64,000 bases of DNA from Scheffersomyces stipitis CBS 6054 (taxonomy: Eukaryota > Ascomycota > Pichiomycetes > Serinales > Debaryomycetaceae). Of the stretch, positions 39,301 to 48,467 are shown one piece after another (within the stretch, counting starts at the first letter, position 1; every line of letters begins with the position of its first letter). Position numbers and translations under genes: made by a program. Under the pieces are notes generated by a model. The model was not told the origin of the DNA, did not search any database, and saw only the letters and a program-made list of their open reading frames with translations. Where the stretch lies: NCBI RefSeq assembly GCF_000209165.1, contig NC_009068.1, forward strand, positions 2,356,001 through 2,420,000, read 5' to 3'.

Positions 39301-40427
39301 TTAGAGTATCTAGATGTATCTGGAGTTGATTTGTTCAAGTCCTCATTTATAGCGTTGAACTTGTTCATGTTACTTGTTGGTGTTTTATTGTAGTTGCTCG
39401 AAGGAGAGTTAACATTTTCTGAAGATTGTCTTTTATCCGAAATCGGAAGTGAAGACTGTGACGAAAACGAAGGCCTGTCCACTTGCATCACCATCATCGG
39501 CTTGGCCGGCAACTTTCCGTTGGAAGTGAAGTCAAAGTCCTTGTAGAAATCAGGCGACAAATCCTGTTGATGCTGAGGAGGTGGAGGTGGAATAGAGACA
39601 TCCTTGGTGTGATTTTCTGCTCTTGATGCATCTGGAGCCAGATCATTAAGTACAACATCGCTACTAGAAGCTTCAAGAGGTTTCAGGGGACTTCCTGTCA
39701 ACTGCTTTTTCGTAGCTGTTGGAGCAAGTTTGAAGTCCAGAAGTGAAAAACCGTGCAATTCTGGATATCTTCCCATAAACCCTCCGTAGTAAGATGTCAA
39801 AGCCCGTGAGAATTTCCACAACCTTTCTACACCTTCGTCTGTTTGCCAATAGTAGTCTTTGTTAAGCGTGAGGATGAAACTAGTTTCAGATGTACGACGT
39901 ATGGCCTTCAATTCGTCCATATCCCAAGTTCTCCCGATCTGGTATACGTTCTTTGCTTCATTATACTTTCCTTTCTGGAGAAGAACTCTTCCCGAGTACT
40001 TGACACAAATGGCGAGAATACGATTCTTCACCGTGCCGATCTTATTTGGGGGAAGATTTGAAGGAGGTGGCAGCGAAGGATATGATGAAAACTCTGCTAT
40101 GTGGATATGGGTCTGATACGACGTCTCTGGGAATTTCCTGCCATCCTTCAGTACGAGCATTTTGGAATAGCAATCGTGGATTAGTTTATCCGCTACGAGT
40201 CTACGTTGGCGTTGAGCATCTAGATTTTGCGCCAGAGGACGACGTGCTTGCTGTTGATTAGTTTGTTGATGATTCTGGCTATTTTGTGTGTTTTGGCTCG
40301 TGTTAGGGTTGGTTCTGGCGACAACAGGATTGAGCATTGTCCTAACTGGATAATGGCCCTGCTGAGATGTTGGCTGCGGTGGTCGCTGTTGGGGTCGAGC
40401 CGAGTTGGGCTGTGCTCTGGGCAACAT
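36309..40427 (-). CDS. SEC3: exocyst subunit SEC3
   Basis: 1,372 residues, near yeast Sec3 (1,336). Sec3 marks sites of polarised exocytosis and tethers secretory vesicles. The N terminus is Pro/Gln/Asn-rich. Then comes the Sec3 PH-like domain at about 75-235 with RRLVADKLIHDCYSK, NRILAICVKYSGRVLLQKGKYN, NVYQIGRTWDMDELKAIRR and YYWQTDEGVERLWKFSRALTSYYGGFMGRYPE; it binds PI(4,5)P2 and Rho1/Cdc42. A low-complexity Ser-rich linker (about 240-640) precedes a long helical exocyst rod to the C terminus. The open frame begins with TTG two codons upstream; the ATG at 40427 is the start. An in-frame PPPPP run occurs in the linker. Confidence 0.95.
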   Translation of the reverse strand: MLPRAQPNSARPQQRPPQPTSQQGHYPVRTMLNPVVARTNPNTSQNTQNSQNHQQTNQQQARRPLAQNLDAQRQRRLVADKLIHDCYSKMLVLKDGRKFPETSYQTHIHIAEFSSYPSLPPPSNLPPNKIGTVKNRILAICVKYSGRVLLQKGKYNEAKNVYQIGRTWDMDELKAIRRTSETSFILTLNKDYYWQTDEGVERLWKFSRALTSYYGGFMGRYPELHGFSLLDFKLAPTATKKQLTGSPLKPLEASSSDVVLNDLAPDASRAENHTKDVSIPPPPPQHQQDLSPDFYKDFDFTSNGKLPAKPMMVMQVDRPSFSSQSSLPISDKRQSSENVNSPSSNYNKTPTSNMNKFNAINEDLNKSTPDTSRYSNNSGNHPYQQRSPLNNMSTTSDIVNNDSQSFVFEPKEQYSPDKLHEYAKQARETSPLRNFKPIPEHEVVEHRNFSEPLETVAALGMQLQDHLEAENLPSVENSKTESEIIQNFAERIPEHPGIASSAKSPDFGIEEITDESDSENFKGASKKDPIETEPIDKGLGLSELSQPPNGEYHTSTINSSIQEIENMLDSHISKSKEDANLSVDESANLGQIDPDISARNITQSLIDDTLESNQKYSFDEGTMYTHDTLQSEPGLNIVKKDGEKLEKDPEVEELFDDLKWSITDDSDSLIKKLTRELNNVKQQNVRELIGLNFGSSNVSKDVGTSINEVENLSHIFKKMEIDFKFLSLEVDTIENNSQGLQVKSINRKLLYNDLRGILSKVSVNSDDLRIIEGFTEFDRLNKLENLELALLDLFNALSTIKHDPTEDDFYLSSMRALKQFDATYERVTSSFIKNFIFFAKSQFKMLIEQASSDLIRFKPHILLRELNNMLIYTGITYFVKECGAIEFQELNQFFNALISNFLESLIKSKLKRINYSNNSNSTASNGLSQVLDENHLRKSRTLRLSRKRFGLNMEESDDHKQQAHLENVRKYSKNSNEIEDPKAVVAIIDESKDLISIIQFFVGTFFHYDRDTFDYDEFMKVHPYSERRRMIDDFPSLNVETLNDNKNYSTNELIGNMTTIFGNFINIFMKRVNPVELNIPLILIYLETVSNSTQSTNQEFLLFNFLKKSIEKYKNTWTKFIEGQIELLNNSLVVAKSGVLPSVKNVNQLLLITESSLENNREIRNTSVRSMVDLSYKQITEALIHLFMRDDPLLKNNDLDDKEREYRNVSIIQNIYYILEQLDSVNNGTSSTRDMNARLETVFKKVEDTYFQKLLTKNIGKLIEFVNNYEALDKLNRPKKYNKKYVKSLLASYTQKEVSLKVHEIYKKLEKHYVTGSDMFEKDLVEKLWEDMENSTVNYFTRLNKILRNDFDRDIEYNIGKQEIHSIFKSIH

Positions 40428-41650
40428 GGTCAATTGACTTGGAAATGAATGGTTGGTGAAAGAACTGAAAATTAGAGGTAAGTGGATTTATTCAAGTAAA
40501 TGAAATAAATGATTCGCAATAAAAACTCAGCAAATAATTCTGGCGAGGTGGTGAGAATTAGCGAGAATTCAGTAGTGGGAATCAAAATAGTGAGAATTCA
40601 GCTCAGTACGAGAACCAGACTGAACAGAAAATCGTACAGAATGACAGTTGAGAGCCAGTGCGAGTGAGTGTGGATGCAGAATCACAGAATGCAATCAACA
40701 ACAGCTTTGCACGACTGGTGAAGTGCACGAGATGGGTAATAGACTGAAAGAAATCCCCAGGAGATACTAGGATTATACTGGAGGAGAGTATACTGGCAGA
40801 GTGAGCTGACTGTAAGTGAAAATACTACAGAGTCTGTCGAAATGATCTGGTGATAATGAAGACTGTAGTGGTTCAGTAGAATAAAGAAGCAGAAGTATCA
40901 CGGAAGAGGATTTTCGACTATAAATACTATTTCTACGTCCTATATGGCTGCAACTCGAGTGTAAACAAACAGCTGTGGATCGAATTGCTAGTTTTTTGTT
41001 TTGGTCTAATTCCTACCATATTGATTATTTCTGTTATTCCTATGGCTTGTGGTCTTGACTTTCACGGAAGCATATTAGAATCGTATAATCATACAATTAT
41101 GTGGTCTTTTGTTTTTGCACAACTTTTGCTCTTCTTATCGTTCTTTATTCTGCTTCAAGATGGTCCATAACGTGATCTATTCTCTATTGAACCCTCCATC
41201 ACACTACGCTGTTTTGTCTATACCGCCGTTTGGGTCTATCACGACACGTCTCCAGAAATTCACACCTGCCGTGTTCCTGCGACTGGGAGCCCTGAATCTA
41301 TAACTGGCTAATCGGGTACTAATCCTGGAACACGCTGAAGATTTCGTACATGAAGGCACGTCCTCTAAAGCTTCGGCACGTCTATTCCTTAATTTATTTT
41401 CTGTTGAAACCAACATCTACTCTTGAATGGTGTTCACAGATGATGATTCTCAGCTTAGATAACGGTAGCGACATAAGCTAAAAAGCAAAATTGGCCGATT
41501 CTGAACTTGAAATCATCTTTATACTATATTTTATTGGAATTTCAGTTGTATTTCAGAACATATGTACTGAATTCTCTTTCTCGAAGACATCAGTTTCATC
41601 GTCTTTAAAATTCTGTATTATATATTATTATACTGCTCTATGAATGACTA
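40428..41650. other. SEC3 upstream region / SEC66 3' flank
   Basis: 1.2 kb. Near 40550-40610 GAATTCAG-type words recur in a purine-rich stretch. ATTCGCAATAA lies about 85 bp upstream of SEC3 and is similar to JLP1's TTTCGCAATAA. TGGCTGC occurs at 40945. ORFs are short and featureless. Confidence 0.45.
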
Positions 41651-42460
41651 TCACTTCTTCTTGCCCTTTCCGCCCTTCTTCTTCTTGGACTTCTTAGCCG
41701 AACCCTTTTCCTGAGTCAGCTCTTCCTCCTCGGCTTCTCCTTCTTCATCATCTTCGGCCTCTTCTTCAGTCTCCTTCTTTTCTTCCTTTACTTCTTCTTT
41801 TGCTTCTTCCTTCTTTTCTTCCTTCACTACTTCCTTCGTAACACGCTTTGGAGCCGGTTTGATGACTGGCTGCTCTGATTGATCCACCAAATACTCCCAC
41901 AACTTCGCATATTCTTCAGATCTGGAGTCAATAGCCAGAAGTCTTCTTCTCAATGCTTCGTTGAAACAAATCTCCTGAACAGTAGGGAAGAAAGTCTGGA
42001 CCCAGCCCTTCTTGTAGGTTTCACACTCCTGTACAATTTCCTTCAACTCAATCTCTTGCAATTTGGCCTGGATTTGAAACTGCTTGTAAACGTCGTCACC
42101 AATCAATCCATCCTCGTACAACTTGTTGAAAATAGGCTCGTTTTCTTTCAACTTCATGGATCTTCTGATAGCTTCGGCCCCTCTTCTCAATAAAGCAGCC
42201 TTCAAAACTTTGTCGTGAGGCTTATTTTCTTTGGCTACATTGGGATCAGCTGCCAGCTGCTTCAATGACTCGTATATTTTGGCTGGCTGGTTGTCGGGAA
42301 AGATAGGCTCAATGCTAACTAACTTGTTCAATCTGTTTCTTCTGTAACGTATGGAAAAAACGATGAAGACCCCCAACAAAATCGCCACGTAGATCAACGG
42401 CGTAAACACCGAGATTCTTATCTGCTCCGTAACCGGAGGCTCTCCCGTTTCTTCAGCCAT
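41651..42460 (-). CDS. SEC66: SEC66 (Sec71) subunit of the ER post-translational translocon
   Basis: 269 residues. Sec66 joins Sec62, Sec63 and Sec72 in the yeast post-translational translocon. A short luminal N terminus precedes one membrane helix at about 18-37 (ISVFTPLIYVAILLGVFIVF). A conserved cytosolic helical part follows: KVLKAALLRRGAEAIRRSMKLKE, LYEDGLIGDDVYKQF, YKKGWVQTFFPTVQEICFNEALRRR. The distinguishing feature is a 65-residue tail (about 205-269) made almost only of Lys and Glu, ending in KKSKKKKGGKGKKK. Yeast Sec66 (206 residues) stops before such a tail. The start is a clear ATG. Confidence 0.93.
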   Translation of the reverse strand: MAEETGEPPVTEQIRISVFTPLIYVAILLGVFIVFSIRYRRNRLNKLVSIEPIFPDNQPAKIYESLKQLAADPNVAKENKPHDKVLKAALLRRGAEAIRRSMKLKENEPIFNKLYEDGLIGDDVYKQFQIQAKLQEIELKEIVQECETYKKGWVQTFFPTVQEICFNEALRRRLLAIDSRSEEYAKLWEYLVDQSEQPVIKPAPKRVTKEVVKEEKKEEAKEEVKEEKKETEEEAEDDEEGEAEEEELTQEKGSAKKSKKKKGGKGKKK

Positions 42461-42633
42461 TCTTGTGCAACTATTGAAGAGGATTAAGAATCATTTATGG
42501 TTTTTCATTTGGTGAACTTTTCAACAAACACGTCAACGCGAATATATGCAGGTTATGATTGGGGCCAACGTATTGCTCACATCCATGCCGCAACGTATTA
42601 CAAGTATTGAGTAGTTCTATAGATATAATTGTT

Positions 42634-42832
42634 ATGATTGTATGTGGTCACCGCTGTCATATTCATGGTTGATACTAATGGTGTCCAACAGAGGCAGGTA
42701 CTTCCAATTGTGCCAATTCTCGGGGTTTCTTCTATGGGTAGGGCCGAAGCAGCGAGCCAAATCACCGTAGACACCGCTATCAGTGCCAATAAAAGTACTC
42801 AGAGAGAACCAAAACTGGCTGATATCCAGTAA
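42634..42832 (+). CDS. candidate intron-containing micro-ORF (48 codons)
   Basis: ATG ATT at 42634 is followed at once by GTATGT (42640). TACTAAT lies at 42673-42679 and CAACAG ends at 42691: a complete 52-nt yeast intron signature. The joined frame reads MIRQVLPIVPILGVSSMG and continues polar to TAA at 42830-42832, about 48 residues, with a short hydrophobic N-terminal stretch. It is divergent from SEC66, 173 bp away. I recognise no family. The second exon (46 codons) is short enough to be open by chance; the intron signals are the main evidence. Confidence 0.3.
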
Positions 42833-43306
42833 GGAGAGATTTCCTTGTTTCGTTAAACAACCTGGACTTGTCGCCGTATTTTAGAGTTACATCTTGTTCT
42901 TGAGCAGGCCACTGGTCAGCAATAGAATGGATAGCCTCTTTTAGTTGAGCATTTCAACAGTAGATAACTCAATTTGTGGCACTGATTATGATGAAAATTG
43001 TAGTGAAATTGACGTCTATATTCTCTGAACGATAAGAACTCCATCTATCAATAAAATGTAGAAATTAGCAGTTGCTTTACTCCATGGTTTACAAGGATCT
43101 CTAAATACTGTTTGGATCTTGATACTGTATATTGTGCCTTTACTTATTAAGGCTTAAGAATTAAAACTTGCTAGGTGAAACTATCCCTTCTATTAATGGC
43201 TGCTATGAAAGTTCAGACTCTGCTCCATCTAGTCTGGTTTAACTCAATTCTAAGAAGGCTTTTAGTTCCTTAGAGAATGCTAGTCGCTAAGTATGTATAC
43301 GGTCTC

Positions 43307-43314
43307 TCACGTGA
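43307..43314. promoter_or_regulatory. E-box octamer TCACGTGA
   Basis: Third TCACGTGA in the window, 73 bp upstream of the ATG at 43388, followed by AT-rich DNA like a yeast promoter core. Confidence 0.35.
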
Positions 43315-43387
43315 TCATTTTCACAATTTAACTTGAATATACGTCTATATCCACACTAAGTAGAAGCAACCATCACAATAACATTAA

Positions 43388-43693
43388 ATGGCTACCCCAT
43401 CAACATCACAAGCCTTTCCTGAAGTTGCTAGGATACAATGTGTCGTATCACGACCACAGTATTCGACATTTGGATTACAATTTCCAACACTTCAAAAACA
43501 GTCACATGATCTTCAGCACGCTTTCTCTCCTGAAACCTTCCCCACATTTCGATGGCCCATCGCAGCTCTTCAGAAAATATCTCTCTGGAAATGTTCCATA
43601 AGGCTGATCGACATGAATGACTGGATGAAAGTCCCACGATTGCCCTTGAAGGCAATTGGGATTCGTAGCACAAGTGAAATTTGCATGAAATAG
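43388..43693 (+). CDS. hypothetical 101-residue ORF (doubtful)
   Basis: ATG in a good yeast context (CATTAAATGGCT) downstream of a TCACGTGA octamer and an A-rich leader. The protein starts MATPSTSQAFPEVARIQ and has no recognisable domain, signal or membrane segment; codon use is unremarkable. It could be a lineage-specific gene, a non-coding transcript or chance. Confidence 0.22.
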   Translation: MATPSTSQAFPEVARIQCVVSRPQYSTFGLQFPTLQKQSHDLQHAFSPETFPTFRWPIAALQKISLWKCSIRLIDMNDWMKVPRLPLKAIGIRSTSEICMK

Positions 43694-45005
43694 CGGCAAT
43701 CCCTTGAATCTGGACCTGGGAACATGAGATAGACCAAGAGTTGAATTAAAGTTCTCCACAATCTAGATGTAGCAACCTAAAGTGGTGTGAAAAACTGTAC
43801 AACTTACAACTTACAACTAATCTTGGACTGTAACATCCCACCTAACACGTAGATAACTCTTGGTAACCAAGCTTGTCCTGAGCCAAACTCTATTTGTCGA
43901 GGATCTTTGTCAGAACATCTGGAAAACTGCACCTACGTAACAAATCCAGACGGAGAAACAGCGGAGGAACAACAGGTCTTTGTGAGCTAACAACTTTATC
44001 TTGCTGTGCAACCCTTGTGTAGTTTCTTTTGGTCGCAAAGCCCGAATTAGGGCTTCACGGATTTCTTCTCTATGCAGCTTGCCCCGTAAGGTACATTTCC
44101 CCAGAGTGATCTGACTTGTCATGACTGTAGACAAAAATGGAAGTGCAAAGGAAAATATCCAGTCAAATCTGCGGTTGTGTCATGATAAGTGATGATCCTG
44201 AAATGATTGCCGTCCGCTGGTTTTGATATGCTGTCCTCTGTTGGCCCCTTGGCTCCTTCTATAGGCAATGCCAGAGGAGTGACTATTCGTTAGCTGGAGA
44301 GAGAGTACGGCATCCGCAACTAGGGGCTGCATTTAGTTCTGAGCTGATAAGATCTTTGCCGTGGGGGCACAGGTTTATCTGAGTTAGAGTTCAACAGAGT
44401 GGAGGCACGCCATAGTTAGGACTTAGCTATTCCACCAATATGAGTGGGGGATCGGCCTCTGACAGAAAAGCGATCCGGACCCACCCTTCCAGCGAATGGT
44501 ACATGCACCATTTGCAATGGAACACTAAGAATAAACTTTATTGCAAGTAGCATGGAATTCTGGATCATGCGGACACCGGAAGGAGAAAACAAGAAACGAA
44601 GCCAAACTGCAAAAATGATGTGCCCGACAAAAACGGCCCAAAACGGCAACTTACGCTAAAGGTGACTAAACCCAAGATCCAATGTATTCCTGCAGATAGC
44701 CGGGGTTTGTCTATTTTGGAAAGTCTGTAGAAACTAAAGGCAGCAGGAGCCGATTTACTTATCTCCCGTGCAGGCGCTACCAGGCCTCGCCAATTTAAAG
44801 AGCCTGCTTAGGTAGCAGCACGCCGTACGACTGAACGTAGCGAGAAATTCACCAGATGGTGACAGCGATGAAAATTTTGCAGCGGTGCAGAGATCTGACG
44901 GAAACTACAGTAAGTGGAGGCGATGCCAGCGACTAGACCGTGTGGAATGGTCAATTGACCCGCGCTCTGGGTGGATTGGCTAAGCAAAAAGAGTGAAAAT
45001 TTTAG

Positions 45006-45029
45006 GCTCCAGCTCCAGCTCCAGCTCCA
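45006..45029. repeat. GCTCCA hexamer, 4 units
   Basis: Perfect tandem (GCTCCA)4 in non-coding DNA. Confidence 0.9.
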
Positions 45030-46506
45030 AATCTTGCGGAATGGTGCTAATATGCCATCTCTCTAATAATAGAATAAGGAGCCTCAATAACGAGGTTACC
45101 GTGTTTTGTGGTAGCTGGCCAGTTCTGTTGGAGATATTTTCCAGCTCTTGTCACCTCTGTATCCAGCTACTGCTATTGACCATGCCCATATTGTCACCGT
45201 GTCCATGTCGTCTCCGTCCTCGTGCCACTTTTGCGTTGCACTCTGTCTCTGTCTCTGTCCAGTGGGTTCCAAGTGTTGCTGCTAGATTGGCACAATTGCC
45301 GTGGAAACCCTGCCGCTTTGGGAATGAAAGTGCTCGTATCTGCCACGCGAAAGAATGGTCTGGCGATTAGAACCTCACACTACAGGCACGGTATTGTGAA
45401 TCAATTAACTAGCCAAAATTATTCTTAGGGGGCCGTTCACCTTTCTAGGTTCTCTTCTACTCTATCTCCATTTCTTCGTGCCGGTGGTCCGATGGAGTTT
45501 ACCGAGACCATGGTACATGTCTTTGGGAGTCTTGAGCCAAGTTCAGCGGTGTTGGGCCGGCACTATGGATAATCTGCTCCGACCCGAGCGTCCTTCAGTA
45601 GTTGGGTGCGAATTTCTGCCACCTCGCGGTTTGGCACTATTTTATCGCTGGGCAAAAGTGTAAGCCTAAAAAGAGCACGATTGCGATGACAATCACTCGA
45701 TTGCTGTGCCCAGCTGTGGGACGTAGCATGGAGATGGATGGCATTCGTATATACGCATTCTCGCCTGGTGAGATATTGGCGCAATCCGTCATTCCTGACA
45801 TTGTCCCATTGAGGTGCCAATTAATCTGTGTGAGTCTCGCCTCTAGTTCCCCTTCTATCTTGAAAGTCCATCCACGCTGGCAATCGTGTCACAATAGGGG
45901 GAAACGCTCCTGGGAGGTGTTTCCAGAAGCTACAAAATATACACGGAGCCAACAGTTCTGTTTTGGGACAGGGTTATCAGTAACGTAAATAGTGTAGAGA
46001 CAATGGGGAGAGATTGTTTACTGTGGAGACTTCTGGTGTAGGCTATTTACTTTACTCTAATCACAATTAGGAGATTATTCCGAGCCTCCCCTGCAGCGTG
46101 TTCGAAACGATTACTCTTTGAAGAGTCCATTCCATGGTGTTTATGGATGGAGTTTCACGTCTCCTATCCCTAGCTGGGGTACGTGTAGAGCTTCGTAGCA
46201 ATCGGATGGAGCCGTTCCTTCCTACAAACCCGTAAGTGGTTGCTGTTCTGGATCGTCTCCCATTGCTTCTGCTTTTGGAATGCTCATTTTTCTCGGTAGA
46301 GCGGTGCTCTGTGGTGTCTCGCCTGAATCTGACATTAGCACACCTTACGTATGGTCCAGGATCTCTTGCGTCTCTGCCGTGTGTCCGTCTCTCCCCGTAG
46401 CAAAGGGCCGGGTGTGTCCGCCTCATGGCACAGCCAACATCTTCCATTCATCCTGGTGCTCGGGAGGAGGCATAGCCAGCTGGATATGGGGTCCAGCTAC
46501 TGTTTT

Positions 46507-46564
46507 CACCGTCTCCACCGTCTCCACCGTCTCCACCGTCTCCACCGTCTCCACCGTCTCCACC
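46507..46564. repeat. CACCGTCTC nonamer tandem, 6 units plus 4 bp
   Basis: Six perfect CACCGTCTC units (46507-46560) and a partial seventh. It lies in the GC-rich gene-free block 3' of the REG-type gene. Confidence 0.95.
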
Positions 46565-47373
46565 TGAAGTGTAAATAGTGGTGGAGAGCCCTCAACAGAT
46601 TGTTCCCCGCTGGTTTGTTAGCCGCCGTGAATTTTCTGGCGCAGGTAGAGCCAGTCTCAGCGCCTATTGGGAAGCCACGGAAAATAGCAGCACAGGTAGA
46701 AGAATAGCAGGAAAATAATAGTGAGCAAATAGCGGGAAAAAATGTGAAATAGGGAGCAGTCTGCAGAAAAAAAAGTGAGCCCAGAGGGGACTGCTGGCCG
46801 AATACCGAGCGAACATTCAGACATTCCCGTTAAAAATTACGACGGTTTACGGCAGGTGCACTAAATGCTCACTAAGGTCTCACTAAATTCTGCCGCCACT
46901 CTTTCATTTGCACATGCGAATGGCATCTCGAGCCATCCCATCCATCGTGACTCAAACTGAGGCGAATCAGTGGTATCATATGCCAGCGATAAGCTTTCCA
47001 TGTGATGAGCTCCCGTACAAGCTTCTACAGCATCTAGCCGTGGTATTGTTTTAGCCCAGATAGAGTTAGAAGAGGCTGAAGTTCTAGACTAAAATTCAAA
47101 AGGCCTCACTAAGTAATCATCTACAAAGCACGGGCTGAGGCTAGCAAATTTTATGGCTATGTAATCTACGGCGTGGTGATGTTTAAACCAAAACTTTTAT
47201 TACCAAAAGCCTATATATACCTAGAAGTGAATGATGCAAAAGTATTAATGAATTGAATATAGTAATGACATGATGATATGCTATGATGGGATTAGAGCCA
47301 GAATCCCTTTTTCATATTCGAGTTTGTATCGTGAATCGTCTATCAGCAGTGTAGAGTCTTTTTAGCTTGTAGC

Positions 47374-48186
47374 TTATAAGCATCCTTGATCAAGAAAGTC
47401 GTAGTCAAACGAGATGCCGTTGACAATTTCTCTAGTGTTGACTATGAAGTTGAACGACACCTTCTTGTCCTTTCTTCTCTTCATCATCTTCATGCTCTTG
47501 TAGTAAGCTTCGGCGTCCTTCTTCAAGATGGACTTCAAGCTCATGTAGTCGTTGTTGTCTTCGTCGTAATAAGTGCTGGACGATGCTGTGGAGGCCACAG
47601 AGTTCTTTCTCAAACTCAACTCGCTAGGAATAGAAGATGTACACTGGTAGTCTCCCATATAGCCGGAGTCCACCAGGGAGACATCATCGTCGCGTTCTTC
47701 CACGTCGTTGAATGAGATCGACGATACTTCAGAGGATTCGCTGGATGACGAATAGTAGCCGTCATCTTCTTCTTCGCAGTTCAACTTCATGTTCAAGTTG
47801 TCTTCTGTTAAGGCGTATTCTTGGTTAGTGTTACTGACAGTGTCGGCAAAGCTGCGGTCAAACTTTGGACCGTACAACCATGTGATGTCGCTGTTCTTAT
47901 CCCAGTTGATGTAGTATGGGTTGATTTCCGCCAAGCTGTGAAGGTTTTTGTAGATTCTTCTCCAGCAGATATTGGCGATTCTTTCTTTGGTGACATATGC
48001 AGATTCGGAAGAGGAAACAACGTTGCGGGCAAACTTCAAGTAGTTAGCCAAGTTGCTGTTGTCCTGTAAGTAGTGGTCGCAGGCGGAAGCCGGTACGTAT
48101 TCCAAGTAGTCGACGTTTTCGTTATGTTGGTGCAAGTCAGAAGCTGTAGTGGTGGCCACAGCCAAGTCGTCGTGAGCGTATATCAT
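47374..48186 (-). CDS. REG1/REG2-type PP1 (Glc7) regulatory subunit
   Basis: 270 residues. The block NICWRRIYKNLHSLAEINPYYINWDKNSDITWLYGP (73-107; first half NICWRRIYKN) matches the conserved fungal domain of Reg1/Reg2. SLKSILKK (217-223) and KKVSFNF (241-247) follow; KVSF is an RVxF PP1-docking motif. Between them are acidic and Ser-rich stretches. In yeast, Reg1-Glc7 dephosphorylates Snf1 and keeps glucose repression on. This protein is far shorter than Reg1 (about 1,000) and nearer Reg2 (338). The start is a clear ATG. It has 4 kb of upstream DNA shared with the AVT gene, suggesting complex control. Reg1 or Reg2 assignment is open. Confidence 0.78.
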   Translation of the reverse strand: MIYAHDDLAVATTTASDLHQHNENVDYLEYVPASACDHYLQDNSNLANYLKFARNVVSSSESAYVTKERIANICWRRIYKNLHSLAEINPYYINWDKNSDITWLYGPKFDRSFADTVSNTNQEYALTEDNLNMKLNCEEEDDGYYSSSSESSEVSSISFNDVEERDDDVSLVDSGYMGDYQCTSSIPSELSLRKNSVASTASSSTYYDEDNNDYMSLKSILKKDAEAYYKSMKMMKRRKDKKVSFNFIVNTREIVNGISFDYDFLDQGCL

Positions 48187-48455
48187 TATGTAGTGTGGGG
48201 GCGGTGTTGTTATTACTAGAGGCCAGCTGTAGCAACGACGAGGTATGGGTAAAGGAAAAAGACGCTGTAAGAAATGAAATGCTTTGGTAAAACAGGATTT
48301 CAGAAAATGGAATTGAAAATGGGAAACTCCATTTCTTTATATATCCAAGTTTGCAATATACCCAGACCAGGATGGAGAAAGCGACGGCCGCATAAAAAAT
48401 AATACCAAGGAAAAGCACGGACAATATGGAAATGTAGAATTCTGGAGTTATTTTT

Positions 48456-48467
48456 TGGCTGCGGATA
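48456..48467 (+). promoter_or_regulatory. near copy of recurrent element (TGGCTGCGGATA)
   Basis: Matches TGGCTGCG and then diverges; 270 bp upstream of the REG-type ATG, in the same relative orientation as copy 2. Confidence 0.25.

Larger units (their letters stand above)
42461..47373. other. 4.9-kb gene-poor, locally GC-rich region
   Basis: It extends from the SEC66 start to the stop of the REG-type gene. The first part may hold a tiny spliced ORF (42634-42832) and a 101-codon ORF (43388-43693). From about 44.2 to 47.0 kb the base composition rises; for example 38 of 60 bases are G/C in 46381-46440. The ORFs there overlap on both strands, mostly start with TTG/GTG and show no family features. 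Two microrepeats lie at 45006 and 46507. No tRNA or retroelement was seen. Confidence 0.55.

Noticed and set aside
43502..43759. 85-codon minus-strand ORF opposite the 43388 ORF
   Set aside because: Begins with GTG, not ATG; no features.
45602..45988. 128-codon ORF in the GC-rich block
   Set aside because: Starts with TTG and overlaps a minus-strand ORF of similar quality.
46067..46567. Overlapping 126- and 95-codon ORFs on opposite strands
   Set aside because: GC-rich DNA lengthens chance ORFs; one includes the CACCGTCTC repeat (reading TVSTVS), neither shows domain or codon bias.
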